19,894 nt of DNA from JBGPIK01 sp041484845 (lineage in GTDB: Bacteria; Desulfobacterota; Binatia; UBA9968). The stretch's first letter is position 1; each line of letters begins with the position of its first letter. Below, piece by piece: positions 7,655 through 14,965 of this stretch. Both the position numbers and the translations under genes were made by a program. The notes beneath the pieces were generated by a model. It ran no database searches. It worked only from the letters and a program-made list of their open reading frames with translations, and had not been told where the DNA came from. Where the stretch lies: positions 1 through 19,894 of the forward strand of contig JBGPIK010000082.1 in NCBI GenBank assembly GCA_041484845.1, in the 5' to 3' direction.

Positions 7655-7680
7655 TTCTCGACACGGCTTCAAAGTAGCGC
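7632..7680. terminator. long inverted repeat spanning two convergent stop codons
   Basis: GCGCTACTTTGA (7632-7643) pairs perfectly with TCAAAGTAGCGC (7669-7680). Inside it, after one bulged base, AGCCG (7645-7649) pairs with CGGCT (7664-7668), giving 17 base pairs and a 14-nt loop. The arms lie in the last codons of the DksA-like gene and the kinase gene. No T-run follows on either side, so it is either a bidirectional transcription barrier or an mRNA 3'-end stabiliser. Confidence 0.55.
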
Positions 7681-9270
7681 TGCTCTGGGGTCCAGCCTCG
7701 AGCGCAGAAACTTCTCACATACCGCCGCAAGTTCTTCGACTGGTTGTACGGTATTCAGCTCAAGATAATTTTGGACGGGCATTTCACTGGGAGGCTCACA
7801 CGCCGCTTTCTGCTCCACGTAAATTTCCCACCGGCCATCGGACAGATCGCGCCCCTCGGCTTCTCTTTGAACGAGCCGATTTTTGATAGTCGCGTCGGTC
7901 GCAAAGCAATGGACCAAGAACACCGGCACGTTATGCTTTGCAGCCATGCGGGTCACTTTTTCACGATTCGCGCGCTGAGCAAACGTCGCATCGAGTATTG
8001 CGCCGCGACCGCCTAGTATTTGTTTTTCCGCCTCTCGTACGATTTTTCCGTAGGTTTTTTCCGTCATCGGCTGGCGGTAAATTCCGGTGTTCATGGGCAC
8101 GATCTCGCGACCCGGTTTTCCCCTCAGGGCTTTACGAATCGCATCTGAGCTAAATACCGGCAAGTCTAATCGCTGGCTTAATTCGTGCGCCAGCGTCGTT
8201 TTCCCGCTGCCGGTTAAGCCACAAAGAAGTACGAGAAAAGGCTGAAAAGGCAACCAAGTAAGCCGCGCGGCGTAACGAAAATAGCGCGCCGATGAACCAT
8301 TCTTGCCATGGGAGCGAAGGGCATTTACCTTCCCGCGCACCAGCGCGCGGTAGCATTGATAGAACGGCAGCAGTACCGGCAATTCCGGATCGTCAAGCAA
8401 TTCGCAATATCGGCTTAAAAACGGTTTAACCATGGCGTTGCTGCCGCGAGCTTCGAGATCCATTAATAAGAAGCCGATTTCAGAGGCGACATCACCGCGG
8501 CGCAACTGCGAGCTGAATTCAATGCAATCGAAGATCTGAATTCCTTCAGGCGCAAAGCAAATGTGTTCGCAATGAAGATCGCCATGAATATCGCGAATCC
8601 GTCCTTGTTCGGCTCGTCGTGCCAGCAGTCCACGGTGGCCGCGCAAAAAGTCTGCCCCGAACCTGTCAATGATTCGGCACAGGTCCCGATCAATTAAAAC
8701 GCCGACAAAAGGCTGCAGGTCAGCCATATTGTCGTTCCATAGTTTTTCTAAGATCGCCAGGTGGCGGTCCGGTTCTATGCCTTTAACTGGTTCAGCCCCC
8801 ATATGAAAGTTAGCGATGAGCTCAGCCAAGTCCCGCATCATTTCGGGTGTAACTTGGCGAGTGTCGAGGAGGAAAGGCAACATCCGTCTTTCTGGCAACC
8901 GCCGCATCACCAGGGCGTACTCTGCCGCTTCACCTTCCGCGGACAAACGCCATCCTGAAACGTTTCGAACAATCGGGACCACAGCCAAATACACCGATGG
9001 GGCGAGGCGCCGATTGAGTCGCAACTCTTCGTTGAGGAAATGTCGTCTTTTCCCGAGGCTCAAAAAATCAAGGAAGGAGTAGCGCACCGGTTTTTTAATT
9101 TTGTAGACAAGATCACCGGCAAAAAATAAATGGGAGATATGTGTTTCCTTATGTGTGATTGCAGGCGGCGGCTTGGGATAAAACTCAGGTTCCATCATCG
9201 CCCGAACGAGAGTCTGCTGAAGCTCTTCGTCTATATTTTCCGTCCGAAGTGTTGTTCTCGTGTGCGTCAC
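7669..9270 (-). CDS. APH-like phosphotransferase fused to a P-loop kinase domain
   Basis: Two-domain protein of 533 residues from GTG 9270. The frame opens at GTG 9297, and residue numbers here count from 9297. The N-terminal part (about 45-340) is an aminoglycoside-phosphotransferase/choline-kinase fold with FFAGDLVYKIKKPV for ATP binding, catalytic DIHGDLHCEHI (238-246) and metal-binding IFDCIEF (255-261). The C-terminal part (about 354-515) is a P-loop kinase like gluconate or zeta-type kinases, with Walker A CGLTGSGKTTLA (359-370) and DATF (437-440). The same architecture is found in Rv2004c of the M. tuberculosis DosR regulon; substrates are unknown. Start choice: the sigma-54 site at 9297-9312 predicts a transcript beginning near 9286, so GTG 9270 with AGAAGG upstream fits better than GTG 9297. 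ATG 9195 is also possible. Confidence 0.82.
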   Translation of the reverse strand: MTHTRTTLRTENIDEELQQTLVRAMMEPEFYPKPPPAITHKETHISHLFFAGDLVYKIKKPVRYSFLDFLSLGKRRHFLNEELRLNRRLAPSVYLAVVPIVRNVSGWRLSAEGEAAEYALVMRRLPERRMLPFLLDTRQVTPEMMRDLAELIANFHMGAEPVKGIEPDRHLAILEKLWNDNMADLQPFVGVLIDRDLCRIIDRFGADFLRGHRGLLARRAEQGRIRDIHGDLHCEHICFAPEGIQIFDCIEFSSQLRRGDVASEIGFLLMDLEARGSNAMVKPFLSRYCELLDDPELPVLLPFYQCYRALVRGKVNALRSHGKNGSSARYFRYAARLTWLPFQPFLVLLCGLTGSGKTTLAHELSQRLDLPVFSSDAIRKALRGKPGREIVPMNTGIYRQPMTEKTYGKIVREAEKQILGGRGAILDATFAQRANREKVTRMAAKHNVPVFLVHCFATDATIKNRLVQREAEGRDLSDGRWEIYVEQKAACEPPSEMPVQNYLELNTVQPVEELAAVCEKFLRSRLDPRAALL

Positions 9271-9296
9271 CAAACGTATCCTTCTTGCGGAGGCCA

Positions 9297-9312
9297 CGCA
9301 ATTGTGATGCCA
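9297..9312 (-). promoter_or_regulatory. sigma-54 promoter of the double-kinase gene
   Basis: On the minus strand it reads TGGCAT-CACAA-TTGC-G, an exact TGGCA-N6-TTGC match with GG-N10-GC spacing. The predicted start near 9286 leaves a 16-nt leader to GTG 9270. Confidence 0.65.
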
Positions 9313-9426
9313 CCACGCAAATCAAGGAAGCGCGTGCTAATGCCTTCCTAGACCATAGAAAGAATTACGTTTTTGTTTCCAAAAAAGGGAATAAAGAGAG
9401 AGTCAAAGGACGGGCAGCTTGGGGAA

Positions 9427-9442
9427 GGAATCAGCTGATTCC
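9427..9442. repeat. perfect 16-bp palindrome at the end of the sigma-54 activator gene
   Basis: GGAATCAGCTGATTCC is fully self-complementary and covers the stop codon of the activator gene. Its centre is about 149 bases upstream of the predicted start of the kinase transcript, the usual distance for an enhancer site of a sigma-54 activator. It could also be only a chance feature or a 3'-end hairpin. Confidence 0.4.
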
Positions 9443-10375
9443 CAGCTCTTCAATTTTGCGATAGAGGGAAGAAAGGCTGATGTCTAGCAATTGGGCGGCT
9501 TCCTTGCGATCCTGACCCACTTGCTCCAGCACTCTGAGGATGTGTTGTTTCTCGAATTGCCTGGTCGCCTCCTTCAAGTTGTAAGTGAACGCCGGATGAT
9601 TTTGACCGCTCGCGACGATCGATGCTGGAAGATCGCTAAGTCTAATACTATCACCGTCGGCAAGGATCATGGTGTGCTCGATCACGTTGTCCAGTTCGCG
9701 CACATTACCTTTCCAAGGGAGCGACATCAGCGTGCGAATCACAGCATCTTCGGCGCCGCGAAATTCTTTATTAAGTTCCGGGTTGTGTTTTTTGATGAGA
9801 TGCTCCACAAGCATCGGAATGTCCTCAGGCCGTTCGCATAAAGGGGGAATGTGTATCTCCATAATGTTGAGACGATAATAGAGATCCTCACGGAACCGGC
9901 CAGCTTCAACTTCTTTCTGTAAATTTCTGTTCGTGGCCGCCAAAACCCGCACGTCAATGTGACGCGGCGTCGTGCTACCAATGGGCAAAATCTCTTTAGC
10001 CTCCAGGGCTCTAAGAAGCTTAACTTGCAAGTGCTGAGGGATTTCACCAATCTCGTCAAGAAAAATCGTTCCTCCTCGGGCCTTCTCAAAGAGGCCCTCT
10101 TGATTAGCGAAGGCGCCCGTGAAGGAACCCTTCATATGGCCAAAAAGAAGGCTTTCCAGCAATGTCTCAGGCAATGCCCCGCAATTAACCGGGAGAAACA
10201 GCTTATCCTTGTGATCGCTATGAGCGTGGATGGCGAGGGCAATTAGTTCCTTGCCGGTCCCGCTGTCGCCGGTGATAAGCACGGTCGCCTGCGTATGCGC
10301 GACCTTTTTCACCATCTCTAAAACGTCGCGAATCGGCTTGCTTTTTCCGATTATATTTTCGAAATGGAATTCCAT
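9431..10375 (-). CDS. sigma-54-dependent activator without sensor domain (PspF-like architecture)
   Basis: The product has 314 residues. The AAA+ domain begins at residue 5, so there is no receiver, GAF or PAS domain, as in PspF. Visible elements are Walker A GDSGTGKE (36-43), the sigma-54 contact loop GSFTGA (83-88, usually GAFTGA), Walker B TIFLDEIGE (103-111), sensor I AATNRN (146-151), arginine-finger region FREDLYYRLN (161-170) and NVRELDNVIEHT (224-235). A Fis-type helix-turn-helix ends the protein (RKEAAQLLDISLSSLYRKIEELGI). Without a sensor domain it is probably controlled by a partner protein or by its own level. It sits among genes with sigma-54 promoters and is the obvious candidate activator. 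The ribosome binding site of ATG 10375 is weak. No sigma-54 site precedes the gene itself. Confidence 0.92.
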   Translation of the reverse strand: MEFHFENIIGKSKPIRDVLEMVKKVAHTQATVLITGDSGTGKELIALAIHAHSDHKDKLFLPVNCGALPETLLESLLFGHMKGSFTGAFANQEGLFEKARGGTIFLDEIGEIPQHLQVKLLRALEAKEILPIGSTTPRHIDVRVLAATNRNLQKEVEAGRFREDLYYRLNIMEIHIPPLCERPEDIPMLVEHLIKKHNPELNKEFRGAEDAVIRTLMSLPWKGNVRELDNVIEHTMILADGDSIRLSDLPASIVASGQNHPAFTYNLKEATRQFEKQHILRVLEQVGQDRKEAAQLLDISLSSLYRKIEELGIS

Positions 10376-10508
10376 GCGCCGTCCGCCCCGGCTTCAGTAA
10401 ACCACTCCCCTTGTAGTATTTTTGTACCGCAGGAATACCTACCACAAAAGTCAACGCGGCGAAAGTGTTAAGAAAATTTTGATGAAAGCAGCAGCTTTAG
10501 GGAATTTT

Positions 10509-11012
10509 TTAGAGACGTTCGGCTGTGCGAAGAAGCTCGGGGTCCGAGCAAAATCGCCGCAGAGCGGCTTTAAGCTGCTGTCTCTGGATGCTGGCTGGCA
10601 CCCCTAAGTTGTCCATCGTTTTGGCTATATGGGGGCCGCCTAGATGAACCAGCTTACCGTAAATTGCATCGATTTCCGAGCTCTCGATCTCCAAAGCGAT
10701 TCGAAACGCGTCCTCCTTCGTCAAGGACGGCGTTCCCCGCGCCAGGTATGAGCGCAACCGTGCCTCAACATCCTGAGCTTTGTCACGACTGATAGTTGGA
10801 TCCAACGCCTCATCGTCGTAGTTTTCGATCAAGGCTTTGCATGCCAACAAAATGCACGCGTGCTGCTCCTCTTCTCGAGCCATCTCCCACCAAAAATCTC
10901 GCAAATCTGGATTCTCGAGAAAAAGGTGGGAGAAGCGAAAGTAAATCTTTGAAACAAGCCGTTCGAGTTCTGCAAAGCGTTCCAGAGGATCGAACTTCAG
11001 TTGTTTACTCAT
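10509..11012 (-). CDS. ferritin-like (rubrerythrin-type) protein, second gene of pair
   Basis: The product has 167 residues from ATG 11012 (169 from ATG 11018; residue numbers here count from 11018). It is a helical protein of the ferritin-like superfamily. Glu17 in FAELERLVSKIY and Glu50-x2-His53 in MAREEEQHAC form one half of a diiron-type site, and ALEIESSEIDAIYGKL gives acidic residues for the other half. The second Glu-x2-His motif expected in rubrerythrins is not visible, so metal binding may be partial. No rubredoxin domain. The start overlaps the end of the upstream ferritin-like gene (ATGAGTAA, 8 bases), so the two are translationally coupled and probably act together in iron or peroxide handling. 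Confidence 0.72.
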   Translation of the reverse strand: MSKQLKFDPLERFAELERLVSKIYFRFSHLFLENPDLRDFWWEMAREEEQHACILLACKALIENYDDEALDPTISRDKAQDVEARLRSYLARGTPSLTKEDAFRIALEIESSEIDAIYGKLVHLGGPHIAKTMDNLGVPASIQRQQLKAALRRFCSDPELLRTAERL

Positions 11013-11514
11013 AGGCATTTATCCGCTGTCGAATAAATTCGAGCAACTCCACGTGCTTTTCGGAGTCTCGAATCATTGAGTTCAACAGTATCTTGAATAA
11101 CCCCTGGTAATAGTCGGCACTCTCTTTGAGCAGCACCTTGTACTCTCTAATACCGCTCTTTTCAAGCTCAATGAATTCGTCGGTCATGGCGAGTAGCTCT
11201 CGATTGATCGCCGCCTCGTCCGCACCCCCCTCTAGAGTTCCCGCAGGTTTCGTCCATGTCAAGCTTCCTTTAAGAGTAGACACCATCGAATGGGTCACTG
11301 CCCGATGCTTTTCTTCATCGGATAAAATCATCTGCATGACAAAACGCGTGACCGGGTTTCGGACATCGGCGAGCACCTTTCTGTAATTGTCGATGGATTG
11401 TTCTTCCTTTCCCTCGTGCGCTTCGAACTCATTCAACAACCGTTCAACCTGCGAGAGTTCGTCATCGCCTTTGGTCAGAGCCAACACTTCAGCTATATCT
11501 GTAAATTCTTCCAT
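11005..11514 (-). CDS. ferritin-like (rubrerythrin-type) protein, first gene of pair
   Basis: The product has 169 residues, predicted four-helix bundle. Metal-type motifs are Glu37/Glu38 in EGKEEQSIDNYRKVL, Glu67-x2-His70 in SDEEKHRAV, Glu118 and Glu125 in FIELEKSGIREYKVL, and a near copy of the second motif at DSEKHVELLE (150-159), where the Glu is shifted by one. This fits a rubrerythrin-like diiron protein without a rubredoxin domain, perhaps for peroxide reduction or iron storage. AAGGAGA lies just upstream of ATG 11514. The downstream ferritin-like gene overlaps it. A GG-N10-GC site with TTTGCA at 11562-11547 is a weak sigma-54 candidate, giving a 22-nt leader. Confidence 0.78.
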   Translation of the reverse strand: MEEFTDIAEVLALTKGDDELSQVERLLNEFEAHEGKEEQSIDNYRKVLADVRNPVTRFVMQMILSDEEKHRAVTHSMVSTLKGSLTWTKPAGTLEGGADEAAINRELLAMTDEFIELEKSGIREYKVLLKESADYYQGLFKILLNSMIRDSEKHVELLEFIRQRINAYE

Positions 11515-11680
11515 GTGAGTCTCCTTCCGTCAATTAACTGGGGGTGTGCAAACTTCATTCCGTGAGGCTTCTGAGGTGTAAAGGTTTCGTGAATCTAACA
11601 CAAATGGCATACTATTGTTTCCGAAATTTGGGATTTTTACCCCATGAGTTCTCGATACTGAGAAAATTCGTTTGGCTCTC

Positions 11681-11696
11681 CGGCACGAAAATCGCA
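11681..11696 (+). promoter_or_regulatory. probable sigma-54 promoter of the phosphofructokinase gene
   Basis: Reads CGGCAC-GAAAA-TCGC-A with GG-N10-GC spacing; two pyrimidine changes (first T and one T of TTGC) from consensus. The predicted start near 11707 gives a 66-nt leader to ATG 11773, like the other promoters in this window. Confidence 0.55.
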
Positions 11697-11772
11697 AGTC
11701 TGCATCAGAGCGGATGAAAGCTAAACTGTGAAACACTTCGTAATAATATAAAATAAGATGGAGACAAGAATA

Positions 11773-13062
11773 ATGGATTCCAAAAATCACGTTGGCATCC
11801 TGGTGGGCGGTGGTCCGGCGCCAGGCATTAACGGTGTAATCAGCGCATTAACACTTGAAGCTCGAAGTCGCGCACATAAAGTCATCGGCATTTACAATGG
11901 TTTTGAATGGCTCATGAAGGGAGAGACCGGGCACATCAAGGAACTAGACCATGACGATATCTCGCGAAGTCATTTTCAGGGCGGCTCGATTCTAAATACA
12001 TCGCGGGCGAATCCGACCAAAAAAACAGAGGATCTTAAACGGGTTTTGCAAACTCTCAATGAGCTTGGAATCACGTATCTAGCTACTATTGGCGGCGACG
12101 ACACGATGTTTGCCGCAAGCCAGCTCGCGAAATTGGCGGCAGGTCAAATCCGAGTTTGTCATGTTCCAAAGACAATCGATAATGACCTACCGCTTCCAGG
12201 CGACATTCCCACCTTCGGTTTTGAGACGGCGCGTCAGCTCGGATTCGAACTAGTACAAAATTTAATGGAGGACTCGCGCACGACTGGCCGTTGGTATTTT
12301 GTCGTCGTCATGGGACGCACCGCGGGTCACCTAGCCCTCGGCATCGGCAAAGCTGCGGGTGCGACATTGACTATTATCCCAGAAGAATTTAGCGGACCGG
12401 TCCATCTCAATACGGTTTGCGATATTCTTGAAGGAGCAATACTCAAAAGAAGGGCTTTGTGGAATCGTGTCGATGGTGTCGCGATTATCGCCGAAGGATT
12501 GCTCGAGAGAGTGCCGGCGGAGGAACTATCCACAATTGAAGGCGTGCGCATAGAACACGACAGCTACGGGCACCTGAGGCTGGCCGAACTCGACTTGGCC
12601 TACCTTCTAAAAACGCTAGTGGAACACCGCTTTGGCAATCGGGGCACGCCTCTGGCCATCGTCCACAAAAATATCGGCTATGAGGTTCGCTCCGCAGCGC
12701 CGATTGCTTTTGATTGTGAGTACGTGCGCAGCCTAGGTTACGGCGCAGTTGACTTTTTATTGAGCGGTAATCCTGAATTAGGAAAACTAAGCGGTGCCTT
12801 AGTCTGTTTGGTGGACGGCAAATTAGAGTACCTGGATTTCGCCAATCTATTGGACCCTAAGACCGGAAAGTCACGGATACGCTTAGTCGATGTGCAAAAG
12901 CCAGCCTATAAAGTGGCGCGCGAATACATGATTCGTTTGGAAAAAGAGGACCTCGAAAACGCAGAGACGGTTAGCTTGTTGGCACAAGCGGCATCGAGCC
13001 AGACCCACAGTTGTAGTCCCGAGGAACTGCGCGCGAGGTTTCAGCATCTCGTAGAAGCATAA
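11773..13062 (+). CDS. 6-phosphofructokinase, probably pyrophosphate-dependent
   Basis: The product has 429 residues. The group A phosphofructokinase fold is clear: GGGPAPGIN (12-20), IGGDDT (106-111), PKTIDNDLP (132-140), VVMGRTAGHLA (178-188) and IIPEE (201-205). Two positions separate donor types. ATP enzymes have GGDGS at the site where this has GGDD (Asp110), and the Lys of PKTIDND (Lys133) is typical of PPi enzymes. It therefore probably uses PPi to make fructose 1,6-bisphosphate reversibly, saving ATP. I chose ATG 11773 because GGAG lies 9 nt upstream; ATG 11758 would contain that site. It is monocistronic and divergent from the ferritin-like pair. It may carry the sigma-54 site at 11681. 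Confidence 0.9.
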   Translation: MDSKNHVGILVGGGPAPGINGVISALTLEARSRAHKVIGIYNGFEWLMKGETGHIKELDHDDISRSHFQGGSILNTSRANPTKKTEDLKRVLQTLNELGITYLATIGGDDTMFAASQLAKLAAGQIRVCHVPKTIDNDLPLPGDIPTFGFETARQLGFELVQNLMEDSRTTGRWYFVVVMGRTAGHLALGIGKAAGATLTIIPEEFSGPVHLNTVCDILEGAILKRRALWNRVDGVAIIAEGLLERVPAEELSTIEGVRIEHDSYGHLRLAELDLAYLLKTLVEHRFGNRGTPLAIVHKNIGYEVRSAAPIAFDCEYVRSLGYGAVDFLLSGNPELGKLSGALVCLVDGKLEYLDFANLLDPKTGKSRIRLVDVQKPAYKVAREYMIRLEKEDLENAETVSLLAQAASSQTHSCSPEELRARFQHLVEA

Positions 13063-13385
13063 AGAGCGCCTGAAAAGATTTGACAGAGAAGTTCCCTGGT
13101 CGCTTGCGATTTAAGAAGACGGCTTTAGTTTGACGACATTTAATATGGATCATAAGTTCTACGACGGAAAACTCGGCGGAATAATTGGAGTATTGTGACG
13201 AGGCCTTGGTTTCTATCGATTTTCATGGTAATTCCGCATCCTCAATCATGGACGCGCTCTCGGCTGTGCTATTAGAAAAGAAATGGCGCAAATGATTTTG
13301 TGTGTCACAATGAATATGAGTACGACCGCAGGCTCGGTAATTTCGCGACACTGATGACCGCAAAGGACTTTAGGAGGTATGACCG
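13063..13385. other. intergenic stretch before the third CBS gene
   Basis: No supported gene. A short frame from TTG 13185 to TGA 13295 (36 codons, ending in VLLEKKWRK) reads like protein but has no ribosome binding site. No sigma-54 site was found, which separates this CBS gene from the other two. No clear sigma-70 promoter was identified either. Confidence 0.4.
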
Positions 13386-13775
13386 ATGATTGCCAAGGAC
13401 CTAATGACTAGAGACGTCATCACAGTAAGTCCGACGACGACCGTAAAAAAATTGGCGATGACGCTGATTAAAAACCAAATCAGCGGCGCGCCGGTCGCCG
13501 GTAAGAACGGCAAGATCGTCGGTGTTGTTTCCGAGGCCGATATCGTCGGAAAAAGGGGCAAAGATGTAAAGGCCATTATGACCACACAGATCATTTGCGT
13601 CGCTGAGGACGATCCCGTGGAGAGAATTGCTCAGCTCATGACGACACACAACATAAAACGTTTGCCGGTGATGCGCGGAGACACAATTGTCGGCATCGTC
13701 AGCCGCGCCGACATCGTAAGCGCGATCGCTCTCGGCAAACATGTTATGCTGCGCACCCCCGTTTACCATCTTTGA
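13386..13775 (+). CDS. two-CBS-domain protein 3
   Basis: The product has 129 residues made of two CBS domains: about 2-56 (AKDLMTRDVITVSPTTTVKK through IVGVVSEADIVGKR) and about 60-118 (VKAIMTTQIICVAEDDPVER through IVGIVSRADIVSAI). It is shorter than the other two CBS proteins and ends soon after the second domain. TAGGAGGT, a near-perfect ribosome binding site, lies 8 nt before ATG 13386, so high translation is expected. It is a single gene; its promoter is not evident. By layout it is the closest in this window to Hrp1-type two-CBS proteins, presumably an adenine-nucleotide or related ligand sensor. Confidence 0.88.
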   Translation: MIAKDLMTRDVITVSPTTTVKKLAMTLIKNQISGAPVAGKNGKIVGVVSEADIVGKRGKDVKAIMTTQIICVAEDDPVERIAQLMTTHNIKRLPVMRGDTIVGIVSRADIVSAIALGKHVMLRTPVYHL

Positions 13776-13867
13776 TTCGGAGAAGAACGACCGCGTCTAA
13801 CAACCCACCTGACCTAAGCATTTTCCACTTGCATTTGCGGGAACTGTTTGGGTCGGTGTGTTGCTAA

Positions 13868-14101
13868 TCAAGCCTTCTCACCTTTATTTCTTACGAACAA
13901 GATAAATGGGCAGCGGCCCCCAACATCCGATCCGAGAATCTGCTGGGCCAAAGCGAAGCCTTTGCGTCTGATGGCAAATGGTCCGAGTTCCTGACGTGCG
14001 TTAAGGTAGTTTGTATCGAAGAAAAAATACGTAAGCCGCCAGCGAAGCGGCTCGTCATCGGGCCGCTTCGCTCCTCGACGGACTTCCCGGTTAGTGAACC
14101 G
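13868..14101 (-). pseudogene. open frame directly after, and in frame with, the deacetylase stop: gene remnant or read-through extension
   Basis: After TAA 14104-14102 the same minus-strand frame stays open for 77 codons to TGA 13870-13868. The product looks like real protein: PLRWRLTYFFFDTNYLNARQ, then ELGPFAIRRKGFALAQQILG, then a hydrophobic strand CPFILFVRN and a basic end. No ATG or GTG is present in the frame, and the first TTG comes too late. It is most likely the 3' end of another gene that has lost its start; the end resembles the last strands of some class I methyltransferases, a weak impression. Read-through of the deacetylase TAA is the alternative. A perfect 11-bp inverted repeat lies inside it. 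Confidence 0.5.
14041..14072. repeat. perfect 11-bp inverted repeat
   Basis: AGCGAAGCGGC (14041-14051) and GCCGCTTCGCT (14062-14072) are separated by 10 bases. It lies 30 bases past the deacetylase stop. On the minus strand a run of six T follows about 11 bases later (14021-14026), too far for a standard intrinsic terminator but possibly still an RNA 3'-end structure. Confidence 0.5.
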
Positions 14102-14965
14102 TTAATACCCCTTCTCAAGACACCAATTGGCGATCTCGATGCGGCGCGCGAACCAGACGCTCGGGAATCCCTGCGCGTAACGGATAAATTCCTCGATGAT
14201 CTTCGTCCGGAAAGGAACACCGGAAACAAATGGATGGCAGTTGAACGCGAAAAATTTCGGCGCGCCCTGCTCGCCTTCCCAATAGAGATAATCAAATTGA
14301 TCTTTCATGATCTGCAGCAGATCTCTGGGCGTGCGGCCGGCGCCATAGGTCGAATAGTCATTGCAACCCGGAACGTTATAAGGAACCACGACGACCTTTT
14401 TCCCCTTGTAGTCGACGGTGTACGGATTGTCGGAATTGAGCGGATCCGCCCACCAGACAAATCCCGCCTCGGCTACGAGCTCCAACGTATTCGGCGTCGA
14501 GGCATGCCCGGGCGACAGATATCCCGTCGGTTTTTGCCCGAGTACTTTTTCAAAAGCCGCCACGGTCTTTTGAATGGACTCTCGTTCTTGTTCTTTCGTA
14601 TACATGAAGGAATACTCGTGCTCGTAGCACTCCGAGGAAAACTCATGGCCCTGCGTTTTGAACTGTTTGCACTCGTCCGGAAACTGTTCGACCTTGAGGC
14701 CATTCATCAGGAATGTGACTTTCAAGTTGTAGCGATTAAAAAGATCCATGAGTCGCCAGATACCGATTCGATCACCATATTCTCTCTCGGTTATGGCCGC
14801 CATATTTTTTTTAAAGACTGCGTTCGCCGGCGGAATCGTATGCGTACCTTGGCGCTGCAGCGACTCGCGCGTGGCGAAATTCTCCGGCCACACCTCCCAC
14901 GGCACGATAAATGTAACGCAGATTTTTGCCTTGTTCGGCCATTCGATAATTCTTGGTCTCGCCAT
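14102..14965 (-). CDS. polysaccharide-deacetylase (NodB/PuuE-like) family protein
   Basis: The product has 287 residues of the carbohydrate esterase 4 fold, PuuE/HpPgdA-like branch, without a signal peptide, so cytosolic. Motifs in order: CVTFIVPWEVWPEN (16-29) at the place of the first metal acid, with Glu24 as candidate; GIWRLMDLFNRYNLKVTFLM (68-87); GHEFSSECYEHEY (106-118), where the usual His-x3-His has become Glu112-x3-His116; GYLSPGHAS (148-156); ADPLNSDNPY (173-182); and FNCHPFVSGVPFR (241-253). Relatives act on amide bonds of small molecules (allantoin and similar) or on peptidoglycan. The substrate here is unknown. GGAGG lies 5 nt before ATG 14965, and a consensus sigma-54 promoter lies 53 bases further up. 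Confidence 0.85.
   Translation of the reverse strand: MARPRIIEWPNKAKICVTFIVPWEVWPENFATRESLQRQGTHTIPPANAVFKKNMAAITEREYGDRIGIWRLMDLFNRYNLKVTFLMNGLKVEQFPDECKQFKTQGHEFSSECYEHEYSFMYTKEQERESIQKTVAAFEKVLGQKPTGYLSPGHASTPNTLELVAEAGFVWWADPLNSDNPYTVDYKGKKVVVVPYNVPGCNDYSTYGAGRTPRDLLQIMKDQFDYLYWEGEQGAPKFFAFNCHPFVSGVPFRTKIIEEFIRYAQGFPSVWFARRIEIANWCLEKGY

Noticed and set aside
10376..10508. Possible lost receiver domain upstream of the sigma-54 activator
   Set aside because: Only about 130 bases separate it from the next gene, and no frame there encodes receiver motifs; the protein is naturally sensor-less.
11547..11562. CGGAAT-GAAGT-TTGC-A on the minus strand upstream of the ferritin-like pair
   Set aside because: GG-N10-GC and TTGCA are present but the CAC part is missing; kept only as a weak candidate.
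11605..11620. TGGCATACTATTGTTT upstream of the phosphofructokinase gene
   Set aside because: Spacing is one base short and the GC is missing; the site at 11681 fits better.
13185..13295. 36-codon frame that reads like a protein end
   Set aside because: TTG start without a ribosome binding site; too short to judge, no family recognised.
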